Below, one piece after another: positions 1 through 11,834 of a DNA stretch of 64,000 nucleotides (position 1 is the stretch's first letter; the number at the start of each line of letters is the position of its first letter). A program made the translations under genes and the position numbers. Source of the stretch: Dermacentor variabilis (taxonomy: Eukaryota > Arthropoda > Arachnida > Ixodida > Ixodidae). The stretch is taken from contig NC_134569.1 of the NCBI RefSeq assembly GCF_050947875.1, forward strand, positions 189,716,067 through 189,780,066. The letters are read 5' to 3'. Below the pieces are notes generated by a model. It was not told the origin of the DNA. It worked only from the letters and a program-made list of their open reading frames with translations, and made no database searches.

Positions 1-1460
1 TTCCAATCTATTTGTTTGTTTCTGCATGTGTAGTAAGCTCCTTGTACGAATGTCCCTGACAGAAAGAAAAAATAATTGCACGTTTACACTTTTCGGTGTC
101 AACAACCTCTCGTATTTGCCTGTATTTGGCATGGCACGTTCCGGATTTTTTTTTTTTTCAGCCTAACTTTCCGTCCTTCAGCCCCCACTTGCCTCTACCC
201 CGCGCGCCCACGTGAGCCTGGTCAATTCTATCAGTCAAGCGCTCATACAGCTACAAGCTGCTGTGTCGAATTAGCTGCTCTCGCAGGCACGGGAAAACGC
301 GGCGGGGTCAATATTGTCCTCCTTGTCTCCCTCCGTCGCTGCCGCCCAAAGAACGCGGTCGGGCTACGTCCAGCGGGGGAAAGTGTGGCGCTTACGCCGT
401 ATTCTTCATTCACCCTTTCCTTCTATGCATCGCTAGCACACCGACTGGGTGCAACACCGCCTGAGTGCTTGCAGTATTGTCCGTTCTTATCAGCGCCCTC
501 ATATCGTTAAAAATGCTCGCTTACGGTCGTCCTTCCTACTGAGAAGTCTACATCTTGAAATACACAGCAAAGTGGCCACGAATTTTTGTGAGTGTAAGAA
601 TTAATATAGCCGAAACAACGACTAGAAGAAAGTCGGCGCTGGTGACCACCGTCTTCGATGTGGGATGAACTCGGATACACAGAAGCATGGATCTTACAAT
701 CGTGAGTGCATTTGTTTTGCGCATGTTATAAGTTTTATAATGAGCAATATCGAACAAGCAATATCACGCGGTATATATATATTACTGAAACAGCCCTGGC
801 TAATGTAGAGTGCCTGTAATTAGATAGCTCTTTTTATTCGCAGCCTTTGAATAGTGCCCGGAGTGGAACACATGTAGATCTCTCTGAATTTCACCCAAAT
901 TCTAGGACTCCGATTTTATCGAGCCATGCGCACTACCTGATCTTGCTAGTCATACCGAGGAACCGCGCTTCTTCTCACTGTTCTAGGGCAAGCATCATTT
1001 CCAGCCGGCAGTATTTCTTTCTTCTCGTATAATAAATGCCTATTTTGCGAGTGTTTCCTCACGGAACTTTTCGGATTCCACATTAAAAGTTTCGCACGAA
1101 GGCCGCATTGTGTCTACACACTCTGCAACTGGGTTTTTTGTGCTGTAGCAGGTTTTGCTGCAATTTTTTAATTGTAAAGTGCTACGCTGACTATGTGTGG
1201 GGTGTAAACAAGGCGGACGGATCCTGCGCATTTTATGTTTGTTCTATATATTTTCTGTTACGCCTTCTACGAAATATGCCATATATGTCGAACTATCAAA
1301 AAGTGTTACCTGACAAATCTCTTGCAAGAAAGTTTCTTGATTCACCACTTCGAACTCTCTGCTGAAACTTATGTTATTCTTGTGGTATGGCGATTTTTCA
1401 AATTAGAACACTGCCACATACATTTGTCATACCAATATCTCTGATAATATTTATGTTTAT
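1..1460. other. Non-coding flank, nothing recognised
   Basis: AT-rich sequence with short open frames on both strands, most starting at non-ATG codons and showing no domain signature. A T-run near 148-160 and an AATAAA-like site near 1029 are the only visible landmarks. I see no gene or repeat family I can name. Confidence 0.5.
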
Positions 1461-1467
1461 TTTACAG

Positions 1468-1700
1468 TGCAAACATCTCCTCCAAGTAATGGTGAAGTCG
1501 CTATGGGAAGTGGTAGGAAATCCTACGAAACCACAGTGTTATCGTGGTCCTCGGGGGCCTGAGCAGCCCGCCGTCATCCAAGCTCTGACCAACCTGCCTA
1601 TCGACGTCGGCTCCCTGACCTGAAACTCCTGGCCAGCCCACCGTCCGCGGCACCTTACCCAATTCCTATCCTGAGGGCAGTGCCTGTAAATAAACTGTTT
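1468..1700 (+). other. Possible 3' terminal exon with poly(A) signal
   Basis: A pyrimidine-rich tract ending in TTTACAG (AG at 1466-1467) is followed by about 150 bases of higher GC that stay open in two forward frames, then by AATAAA at 1689-1694. This is the layout of a last exon with its 3' UTR, or of the end of an LTR. One frame stops near 1560 and the other at 1621-1623. No domain is recognisable, and I see no matching upstream exon in the first 1.4 kb, so the rest of the gene would lie outside the window or does not exist. Confidence 0.25.
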
Positions 1701-2005
1701 GAAGATAACCGAGCGTCACCCATCTAGGTTCACAGAAAACGCCTGTTTGTGAAAATTTATTCGCAAATAAACTGTCATAAAAGTCAATATCAGTATATTA
1801 TTATTATTTGCAAGTACAGAGGGCTTCTGGGTCTTGACATAATATCTTTTTGTCGAGCTTTCCTAGCTACTATTCAGGAAGACGGTATGGGGACAATTTC
1901 TCTAAAAAATGCCGCTAGCAAAATGTTTGCGGTAAGAATGGCTGCGGGCTCTAGAGCCAGCGCATCTAAAATATTTGTCATGCAAAGGACATCGGCTCAA
2001 ACGTG

Positions 2006-2275
2006 GCATTAATAATGGTAACGATATGGCGCAACACTGGTCCTACGCTGGCAGCAAAATGGCTGCTGCATTGGATCAAAGCTGGCATTAACAATGGCAA
2101 CGATATGGCTCAACGCTGGTCCTACGCTGGCAGCACAATGGCTGCTCAATTGGCATAACATTGGTCCAATCTTGGCTTTAACGCTGGGCCAGCATTGCAT
2201 TAGGTTGCACTTTGCCAATATGCCAACATTGGTCCAATATTGGCACCAATTTCTGCCAGCATTGGGCCATTGTTG
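2006..2275. repeat. 79-bp tandem repeat with TTGG/CCAA-rich tail
   Basis: Two head-to-tail copies of a unit of about 79 bp start at 2007 and 2086. Both contain the block ACGATATGGC/TCAAC followed by TGGTCCTACGCTGGCAGC. The array then runs into about 110 bp built from imperfect palindromes such as ATTGGTCCAATATTGG (near 2228-2246). The repetition leaves long stop-free frames on both strands, which are artefacts of the repeat and not genes. Confidence 0.8.
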
Positions 2276-2459
2276 GACCATTGCTGGTGTGCTGCCTGGG
2301 AAGGTTCGTTCAAAACATATCGCCCATGGTGCGCTGTTAACAACAACGGCACCGTGGTGAGTGCTCTCTGTACTTGCATGGCTGGGTAAGTAAACGATAA
2401 CCGCAATGGCTACCTCAACTGCTTGCATGTGTTAACCATTGTGGAGCGCTCGTGCGATT

Positions 2460-4980
2460 CGCTGCGAAGCTAAATAATCGAACTATTCTAGTATGTAACC
2501 TCCTGCCCTTTCTTCCTATCGGTCCCACCTTGCTGTCCTCTTGCTATTTGCTTTCCGTCAGCCATAACTTGCGTGTCGCAAGTGCAGATGGAGATTACCG
2601 CAGCTGGCAGCAGTAATTTTCTTTTGTATCTGTTGTGAAAAAGAAATAACCGCTAGAGAGAGAGAAAATGATCTTGCCGCTTTCAGGGTAATGCGCAGAA
2701 CAAGCAAGGGAGTTGAGGGACTGGGAAAGAGGCAGCAAAGAAACGAACATCCGGATTCCACGGGTGCATTTTCTAAAATTGTCGTTGTTTGTGAAGAAGC
2801 AACTGTCCTCAAATGTTTAGAAACTGGTAATGAGCTGTCGGTAAAATGGTTGTTTTTGTATCTATTTATAGTCAATTACCCAGCTACTAAACATATTGCA
2901 TCAATCAATTTCCGACATCAACAAGAAAATCCCCTTTTTCCATCAATGGCATCAGATTGTTTCATTGGTTCTCGCTTTCAGGGAAAATACTTAAAACTTT
3001 AGTACTTTAGTAAAGAGCATAGGCATACTAAGGATGAAAAGCTCAGTATTGTGGCCATTAGCAAAGCTAGTGTGTTAATATATATTTCTAATGGAGCACA
3101 TCACTGTAGACAAATGTTGCAATGGCTGCTTGAATTATGGACCAGAGCAGTCCTGCTGTTACATCACACCGCTTGAAAATTAATGTGTTTATAGTGTAAA
3201 TGTGAACAGTGAGTGCCAGTGTACATAAACATAGTTCAATGATCGCGGGATGTTGGCACTCATCCTTTGATTTGTTTAATGTCTTCCCTACAATGTATTT
3301 TTTTGGTAGTACGCTTAAGTTGGTGTGACTGAACTCTTGCAAATTTCAGTCTGGGAGAATGCTGCACTCACGTTGCTGCGCTGCTGTTCAGTGTGGAAGC
3401 AACTGTCAAATATGGACCAGATTCCATCGCCCGCTGATGTTGCATGCAAGTGTATCGAGGTATCAAGGAAGAGCACAGTAAGCCTAAGCAGTTTATTTTT
3501 CTTTTGTCATCCTGTCGTGCCATGGAAGTCTTGATCGTAAACTGAGTTGTCAAAACTGAATGCAGGCGGCAACAGTCAGTGACATGATATTTTTCAAGCC
3601 CAAGATAGGGGAGCCAGTGCCCCAACTTGTCCCTAGAGGCCAAAGTGCACACCAACCTGGACGTATCAACAAGTGCACAGCTTCTTGCAGCAAGTCAAGG
3701 TAAAAAAAAGTATTACTCCAGCACATCCAGGCAGCTTGCACATATTTAAGCATGAGTTATGCCTTGACAAAGCAACAAGCAAATATGGCTTGTGTGTTCA
3801 CTTTCCACTTCTTGTAATACAAGGAGAATCCATCTGTACATGCCTGCAGTAAATTTTTTCAGGTAGCTGCTATAAATGCGATATGATGTTTGTATGACTG
3901 TGTTACCTAGTTAACATTGTGTGCCATGAATATGCTTTATCTTGTTTCCATGTCAACAGGAATTTGCAGGAAACACCCTGTTGCTAACATTAATAAAGGA
4001 CAGCGAACACAGATTCATCCTCTGAAGCAGCTGTCCAAGAAGAGCAGTTCAACGAGCCCTACTCGAGTCAGCAAATCCCACAGTTTTCACTTTATTCTAT
4101 ACATAAAGGCATGGATATACAAGATGCTACAAAATTGCAGCTAGGAGTTTCATGTTGTAACGAAATCGAAAAATCAACACGATGCAGTCAAAATCATTGA
4201 TGTGGGCATCAGAACGAAAGGGTCGAATAACAGCATCATTAATGCATCACGTGGTATCATGCAGGAGTGGTGTAGATGGACTCGTAGCTGAGATTGTACA
4301 TAAAGGCACAGCATACTTTTAACCTTCGCTAGGGCTGTAAAATGGAGCCAAATGATGAGAAACTTTCTTGGCTTACGAGTCAGCAGCACATCAAGACTTT
4401 CAGATCCACGAGTGTGGTCTGTGTATTATTAGGAAGTAGCGATATCTAGCTGCACCTCCTGATGCATTGTATCTTGTGTATGCTACGGAAAAGCTGTACT
4501 TGAGGTGAAGTGTCATGCCTCTGTGAAAGGACAACCACTGAAATCTGCTTTAAAGCAGTTGCCATATTTAAACGAAAGTATGCAGCTAAGAAACAGGCAT
4601 GCCTACTACAGTCAAGTGCATGCCCAAATGGCAGCACTCTTAGAGAGCTGTCTCGAGCATACTTTGTAGTATTTACAGGTTGTGCCCTAACTGTTATTTC
4701 TTTCGATGCGAGCTTCTGGGCTGTTTTGAAATCAAAAGCAGCAACCTTTCTTTTTTAATCATTTTCCCTGAACTGCAAAACATGACCATCCTGAAACAGA
4801 TGCAACGCGCCATGATGACATGTATCTTCCGAGGTGCCAAATCTGGCCGTGTTGTGAAGTGCTCACGGTGCAAAGACACTTTTCACCTTAATGATGAAAT
4901 GACGAACCAACAGTCAATCTGCTAGCAACTGAGCTGATGTACCTATCCAATCACAAATAAAGAATCTGACGCCATGGAAA
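2460..4980. other. Intergenic, no recognised gene
   Basis: About 2.5 kb of AT-rich sequence containing only short frames (under 110 codons) without domain motifs. Two forward exon-like stretches (near 4010-4140 and 4800-4925) have near-average composition but no splice-supported frame. It may hold the 3' remains of the transposon that encodes the minus-strand transposase starting at about 6.5 kb. Confidence 0.4.
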
Positions 4981-4984
4981 GCAA

Positions 4985-6471
4985 AACATAGTTATTGTTA
5001 AGGACGTGAAATAACTGATATATAACTGAAGACCCTGAAGTCCTTCAGCCACTATATGGCCCGTTCCACGTGTATTCGTAGAGTAGAAAGCTTTCTCGAA
5101 GCATTAACTTCAACCCCTGGTAGCTGTGTCCTTCGCTTATTCAGGGAACGCATCAGAATTGTGGCACCAAGTGCAGCAAACATTCACAGCGTAATCCACT
5201 GTCTAGTAAAAGCAAGTCTCCTTTTTTTGACCTTGTTAAGAAGTCGACTTTTCAAGGTGAACTCTTTGTCAGAAACTCTACCTCCCCATGCTTTCGAAAC
5301 AAAAGATATGGCTCCTGAAGGTGTGATAGAGACAAGCAGTTTCACAGTGTTGTGGTGCTTACCGTTCGAATAAGTCTTACTTATGGCGTCCATGTGTGTG
5401 GGCCTCTGAATGAACACCTCTGCCCAACCAATTATCCCTCTGAGGTGGTCAAATAGTTTGTCTTTGAACACTTTAGGCCGGTGTGATTCAAGCGCACGTC
5501 GAGATGGCCAAATGATAAATTTCTGCATGTCTGTTGCCAGCGCGTCGATCCATGAGTGAAAAATGACACTTGCACTGCTGACAGAAATGCCAAATCGAGA
5601 TGCTACATCTTTCGCAAGAAGGCCGAGCCGTAGACGCATCAGCACAAGAGTTAGCTGCTGTTTGGCATCAAGTGAAGTCCTGTGGGTTGGCGTCTAGACG
5701 GACAGCACTAGCTGAAGCAATACTTTCAACATCTTTTTTGAAACAAGACCTGTATGAAATGTAACATTCTCATCTGATTGCATGACTACATCTCTTGTCA
5801 TATTTAAAGGCTTGATTGTCCATGGCTGCCCAGTTTGGAAATGTTTTGATTGGCTGCTGCAACTTCCAGCTTTAAAGAAGCTACCCGGTCCTTAAGCGAT
5901 CTGTTTTCCTCCACGAGATCTGTAATGTTCTGCATGGAGAGTATTGTCTCAGTTTCGGTGCCGCGCGTTCTGTGAGCAGTGTCCTCATCTATGACAGCTT
6001 CACTTCCACCCATGGAGAGACCAGGATCAGCTGCTGCAGATACAGTTGGCTTCAAAGTTTTTCTATTGAGCACGCTCGTATCTTGCCAGATTCTGCTGGA
6101 CATTACCGTGCACCCGGTGCGGAAACACGTTCGGAATGTAGTCTGGATGGTTCGGGTCAGACGAAGACTTGCCTTAAAAAAATACGGCAATTAGGTGATG
6201 AAATATACTCAGCATAATGTGCACACGGAACACAAAAACGCGGACAAGGGACAATAGTAGAGTATCGGTCTGACGGTCCATACAGATCGGTTCTTGTCCT
6301 GAAAAAGAAACTGCACAACGTAGGCACCGCTCGAGGTTCCTTTGGGATACAGCTGAAACTTGCAGGAGGCATGTCACAGCATTCGTAATCCTTCACAAGG
6401 CACCCTCCTTGGCGTGGAAGCGGAGTCGCAAAAAACAAGCTTCGTGCGGCGTTAGCACAAATGTGATCCAT
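4985..6471 (-). pseudogene. Decayed THAP-domain / DDE_Tnp_4 transposase (Harbinger-like)
   Basis: Read on the minus strand, 6171-6070 ends a THAP-like zinc-finger segment (motif DPNHPDYIPNVFPH) behind an apparent 3' splice site (T-run plus AAG near 6172). A coiled-coil segment (VEENRSLKDRVASLKLEV) lies at about 5925-5865. An HTH_Tnp_4-like helix-turn-helix (LRLGLLAKDVASRFGISVSS) begins the 153-residue frame at 5645, and the DDE_Tnp_4 core follows (YSNGKHHNTVKLLV, SKAWGGRVSDKE). The final block continues below 5184 in another frame (QLPGVEVNASRKLS, LRIHVERAI). Members of this family cut and paste DNA through three acidic residues. Here the position expected to read IID(C/A) reads IIGWAEVFIQRP, so the first Asp appears to be Gly. 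A TGA just after ITL and a TAG after HVERAI interrupt the rest. The 5' THAP exon (6471-6200) is only weakly supported. Non-functional relic. Confidence 0.75.
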
Positions 6472-6799
6472 GATACGCTGCCTTCAATTAAATGGCGAGT
6501 GTTCCACGTTTCTGCAGGTGGTCGCGCACCCGTGCAGACCCAGCCTAATCAGGCGCTCCGGCAGATTTCATTTCGGTCGCATCGCCGTGGCAGTTGCATG
6601 CGCAGCGAAAAGTCACTCGAACGCCGCACGCACTGGCCAGTACTTACAGGTTCGCTCAAGCAACGAAAATCTTAGGATTACGTTTTACAACAGCGCCATA
6701 GGTCCAAAAAGATACTTGACTTGAACGAAGTCTTCCAAACGAATCTGAAAGGTTTCTGTACACTCTTAATCTAGATCCAAACAAGATCCACTTAGTAGC

Positions 6800-7060
6800 T
6801 GGAACTTTCTTGCAAAAAAGTTGCGGTTATATGTTTGGAACCACGTTCCACATACTTTAAAAATTAGATGTAACAGTGCACCGCTTATTTTTATTTATTA
6901 ATTATGTGGGTCGTTGTTCCACATAAGAGTATATGGAACCCTGTTCCATATACTTAAAGGAACCCTGTTCCAAACAAAAGGGTTGTTTCAGTTACTGGAA
7001 CGTTGATACACATAACATAGTCATGGCTATATCCTGTGCGCCGTTCCAGGTATTTACAGG
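6800..7060. repeat. Cluster of GGAACC(N)GTTCC palindromes
   Basis: Imperfect palindromes of the form GGAACC-N-GTTCC occur at 6837-6849, 6935-6947 and 6959-6971, with single half-sites nearby (6917, 7000, 7045). Between them is an AT-rich spacer with the repeated string CATACTT(T)AAA. This is probably the end region of an unidentified repeat or MITE; no coding frame overlaps it. Confidence 0.55.
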
Positions 7061-9974
7061 CCTGCTTGTTCTAATAGACAGTTAGGAAACTGTCTATGGA
7101 TTCCCACTTCTGCAATATTTTTGCTTTCGCCTGTCAGTACAACCTGAGGTCATATGCCAATCTGGCTGATGCACTGGTGTCAGAAGGAAAGCGCCAGCAT
7201 TGTTTTGACAGCACATTCTTGGCATGTGGCCTGCGGTGATAGCAACAATTGGAAAGTAGATATTTTCGCAGCAGTGTGGAACCTCACAGTTCCCAAATGT
7301 TGCCTATTAGAGCACAGTTCTATATACAAGTAGGTTTGAGGTACCTGGAATGGCAGAGTCGAAATTGTGGCTTCGCCTGCCGGATCCTGCCCTGGCCGTT
7401 AGCTACATGTAAAAGAAACAAGGTAGCTAAATAAACACCTATGAAACAAATTAGCACACTGCTTTTCAAAATGAGTACACTTTATTGAGTGGCAGTATTG
7501 CATACACCAGACATGCTCGTCTCAAATTTCATCGACAATGACTAGTTAACAAGAAACAAATACGAAAAAGAAAAGAGAGTAGAATTTAAGGAGCATTCAC
7601 GTGGGTACCAAATATGGCCCGAGACATTAATGCACCATATGCATATAAACTTGCACATCGGCTGTGGAAGAAAGAAACATTAAACAGGGAATATAAAATA
7701 TGCTGGCTTATCACGGGAAATAAGGTAACTCAAATGCGCGAGTACCTATCTGCCATTTACCGAGTTTACGCATCCCCGTGCCAAAAGAAATCAGTACTCT
7801 AAAAAATTACACGAAAAAGGCATAAAACCATTGTCTGACAGTTGAATTATCACACGACCAATGAAGAATGTAGTGGATGAGTTATTAACGGGAACGACAG
7901 TGCAAGCCAAAATGAACAATGAAATATTTGCACACGGAAACTTGCCAGAAGCATGTGGCAAATATCACAACAAAAAGATGAGCATTCGAAACAATACAGT
8001 TGGCAGATCACAGATGTATGTATAATACGAAGTTAATCGTACCAAAATACTTTATAAGCACCCTGAAAAAGCCTCCCACTCGAGGCAGCTTACTTGCCCC
8101 AGCATTGTGTAGCTTGGGATAACTCATCCCAAACATAACCATGAAAGCTGGCGTAAATGTTTATAAAATTTTATGCGCCAAATAGCTGAAAGCATGTTAC
8201 ACATTTCAAAAATTCAAGAAGGCAACAGGGAAATATAAAGGTAAGAAATTCTGGAAAGCAAGTGAGAAATCTTTCAATAACCAAACAACTTATTCTTGAA
8301 AAACACAAAGCAGATATCTTAAAGAAAAAGAAAGAAGACAAGCCAGCCTTGAAACATACAGCCGGCGCATTGCCCTGCTGATAAAAAATCGTAAAAGAAG
8401 GCACGACTTCACAGTGTTGCAGCTGACATGCCGCTTCTACCTACCAAACATTTAGCACGTCAATATTAGGCTTGACCACTTGAGGTTTTTCAGCGGAGAC
8501 TTTACCTTAAACGACATCAAGCCACTGTCAAAGGGCTCACCTTCGCAACAACTCTGTACAAGTCCCAAAAACTGTCCAGAAGCTTATGGGTATGACATGT
8601 TTAAAGTAAAATATACAGTCAATAGGAGGATGACTGCTTTCTCAGGTGATGATGCAGGTGGTAAAGCCACGACGTTTTCCTTTCAGGCAATTCTGAATTT
8701 GCCATTCTCTTTGAATATGCAAGGGCTTGGTGGAGACTTGTTGCCAAGTTCTTGTGCCTTTAAAGAAAAGAGAAGCAGCAAATGTTAACTACACAATGGC
8801 TTTAAATTGTGGTCTTCATGATGATACCCTTTTTATAAAACTAATAATTTATTTCACTATAATGTGTTGGCTTCCCTTCTTTGAAACCTGCAAAAGCTGC
8901 TAGTGTGCTAAAAAAGTTCTATAAGCATCCCCATGGACGATTGCTTAGTTTGAATGGAATCGCTGGTTCACTTATGGAAAAAGCGTTACGCTTTTCTGGT
9001 TGAATCACCTGAACATCAATCGGCTTTTGCAGCCTTAAGTCATTTTTTGTTACCAACCAAACAAGATATTATACTTTGTGCACTTTAAACTTCTTGAACC
9101 TTCGCACTAGAAATAAATATCCCCTTTACTGCGTTATGTGCTTCCCAGTGCTGTTATGACGCTTAACATAACTTACAGGTAAAACATTTAAGAAGTCTGC
9201 CTTAAAATTCACCTTGCTATACATTTTTAGTATCTTTTATACGAAACTACAGCCCTGAAGTAATCAGTCGCGTTCCATTCAAGAGACCAGAAACTTAGCG
9301 TAGTAAATACTGCACCATCAGCCTTCTTGAGTCGAACAAATTCTTCAAGTCCCACCAGACTTCCCCAATTCAAAATCTCATGCATTTTGCTAAGCTTGGC
9401 CTCCACAGTGTCTCTAAAGCTTATTTCTGCTTCAAAGGCAAGCTGAATGAGAAGAAATGCACATTGACTTTATGGCCCAGTGAAAAAAAACAGGCCCTAG
9501 GATAGCTTCAAATACTTTAATTCTGCTGAATGATATGATGAGAGAAAACATCACCTTCACACAAGTACTCAAGCGGTGGAGTTGGTTCTATGTTCATCTT
9601 GACTTAGATGAAATCTTTCAACATTCATTGTTACAGCAATGCTTTTTACCGGTGTTAAAGGTTATAAAGTGCGAGCCAGTCTGTGTAAATGGCCACTAAC
9701 GTTTTACCTTTCTTGAAATGGTACAGACAGAACATAGCTCACTAAACATAAATCACAGCTTACAAAATAAAACACTCTTAACCTTACAGGGCAGACCCAC
9801 ACGAATTAAAAGACATGAGTGGTCTTACCACGTCAGGATTTAACAAGTTCATTCGCTCAAGGTCCAGGCAAAAGGGGTTTGTGACCATGTCCTTAATGGC
9901 CTAGGCAAAGAAGTAAAGGAGATAAATAAAGCAGGGAAGAAGTTATGAAGTGTTGGTAGTTCAATCGTAAGCTG
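7060..9974. other. Intergenic, AT-rich, nothing recognised
   Basis: Nearly 3 kb without a frame over about 100 codons. The longest (8480-8788, plus; 8171-8404, minus) have no motif, and the latter is a low-complexity Phe/Leu stretch. I see no terminal repeats, RNA gene or splice-bounded exon. Confidence 0.45.
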
Positions 9975-10019
9975 CGATACATAGCGAAGAGCGACACAAG
10001 GACGAAGCAGGAACACGGG
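9975..10019 (-). repeat. Inverted terminal sequence of PLE 1, 3' end
   Basis: The reverse complement of this segment matches 11783-11831 over about 45 bases (core CCCGTGTTCCTGCTTCGTCC then TTGTGTCGCTCTT), with one indel and few mismatches. It delimits the element on the low-coordinate side. Confidence 0.8.
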
Positions 10020-11782
10020 GCGAGCGCTAACTTTCAACAATTGATTTATTGCAGCTAGTACGCATATATATACTCACTGAGACGCCACTGCAACATACAC
10101 ACTGAAGAAGAAAAAGTCATGTGACTCTGCCACATATTTAAGCTCCTTCTTAGATAAAAGAATAGACAGCCTGCTAACACAATCGCCACCTGCTCTAGAT
10201 ATCTCAGGTGCTTCGACAATTTCCCTCGTTATCTCATTTCTGTGACGATAGACAACAACAGTTTGTTTTAAGAGAGGGTAGCATGGTGCCTTCACGTCAC
10301 ATTTTCTACAATGGGCAGACAGATGCCCATCTATCGCGATGCTCCCTAGTTGCTCTATGCTCCGCCAGACGCATGTTTAACATCTGCCCGTCTGGCCCAC
10401 GTAATACTTCCCCACGAAAGTCGAATCTTATACACCACGTTACGAGTGCATGTTACAAAAGGATCCTTGTGCGCGCTAGCGCAACCTGGCTTTCGTTTTC
10501 TTGTGGTCAGCTCAACAAACTCAGCGCCACGTTTACACCAGACCGTTGCCCTACACTATTTAGGTTGTGGGAAACCTTATAAAAGTAGGGAATTACAGCA
10601 ACCTTTCGTTTGTCCCTTTGTTGTTTTTTCTTTCTTTCGTCATCCGCTCTGCTCATCGCTCATGCGTGAAGTTACCTTCCTTCGACGATGCAGGCTTTCA
10701 GCAACCGAGATAATATGTCTAGGATAGTTCGCCGCTTCAAGGCGAGCAACCTGCTTACTAAGGCCTTCATCCAGCAAGTGAACACATGACTTAGAGAGAG
10801 ACCATACTTCTTTTTATGAGCTTTGAGTGTGCAGAACTGTAGCTCAAGGACGGCTTATTAGCTCTCGGCTCATACACCCAACACATGTGTTCAGCTTTGA
10901 AATGCAAACGGAAGTCTAGAAACCTGATATTGCCCTGCGAAGGAAATTCAGTGGTGAACATGGCCTATAATACTCATTGAATCAAGCAAGAATACTATCA
11001 ACATCAGGGTTTGAACAGTCGAAACAGCCATCTACATGAGAACTGGCGGCCGGATCAACTAGTTATCTATGTAAAAATACCAAGAAAACCATCTACATAT
11101 TTAAAAACATTAACAACGCCCAAGTCGCGCAACCGCGCAGAAAGAGCTTTGACACATCGAGCTATAAAGAGGTCACTTAATATGGGTGCTATGCATGGGC
11201 CAATGCAAACACCCTGCTTTTGCAGGTAAATGGTTTTCAAATTCAACGAACGTGGACCTCAAATAAAATGAGAAAAGCTCTAAAACCTTGCCCCACTAAC
11301 ACCAGAAGCGTTCGAAAAAAGGACAGCACCGTGCTCATCTATTTCCGCCTCAACGCAGGACAGCAAACCCTCCTGTGGCAAAGAATAATACAGATCTTTT
11401 ATGTCGATAGAGAATGCAGTTAAACGCCCGCCGTCAGCTCCATTTAAAATGTTGATTACGGCTGAAGAATATTTGGTAAGGAACGGATCCACCACGTTGA
11501 GGAGTCTCAGGTTATTTGCAGGAATTCTGCAACGCACTTCTGCCACGCCCCGGATTCAGAAACAAAGACACGAGAAGGACAGTCATCCTTATGGGTCTTG
11601 GCGGTGAAAAACATCTCTAGGCAGTCACCGTCAGTGCCATTGATTTTCTTAACAACGTTGTGCAAAGTAATATCCTTACACTTCTGCTTAGCTGGCAACC
11701 TTACTTTCTTCAGCAAAACGCGTCGAATAGGATTAAAGATAGTGAGTACCGCAGCAGAGGTTTTATCACGGAAATCGATCGT

Positions 11783-11831
11783 CCCGTGTTCCTGCTTCGT
11801 CCTTGTGTCGCTCTTGCGCTATGTATCCCTG
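11783..11831 (+). repeat. Inverted terminal sequence of PLE 1, 5' end
   Basis: Partner of 9975-10019, in opposite orientation. It lies directly upstream (minus strand) of the RT N-terminal frame, so it marks the preserved 5' limit of the element. Confidence 0.8.
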
Positions 11832-11834
11832 CTT

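Larger units (their letters stand above)
9975..11831 (-). pseudogene. Penelope-like retroelement 1 (RT plus GIY-YIG), decayed
   Basis: Minus-strand frames give the hallmarks of a Penelope-like element (PLE). There is an RT N-terminal block (FFTAKTHKDD, SGAWQKCVAEFLQ, 11716-11507), then RT motifs LNVVDPFLTKY and FSIDIKDLYYSLPQEGLL (11546-11280), and QKQGVCIGPCIAPILSDLF near 11222-11170. The catalytic box reads KYVDGFL instead of the usual (R/K)(F/Y)VDDFL near 11090, so one catalytic Asp is changed to Gly. The C-terminal GIY-YIG endonuclease remnant lies at 10460-10080 (GKYYVGQTGRC followed by an in-frame stop, then GHLSAHCRKCD and ETREIVEAPEI-like residues). PLEs copy themselves through RNA using this RT and nick DNA with GIY-YIG. 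Both ends carry the same sequence in opposite orientation (9975-10019 and 11783-11831), as known PLEs often do. Several frameshifts and stops make it inactive. Confidence 0.82.

Noticed and set aside
2009..2428. Overlapping 139- and 88-codon frames as genes
   Set aside because: They are stop-free because of the 79-bp tandem repeat and palindromic units; no start or domain support.
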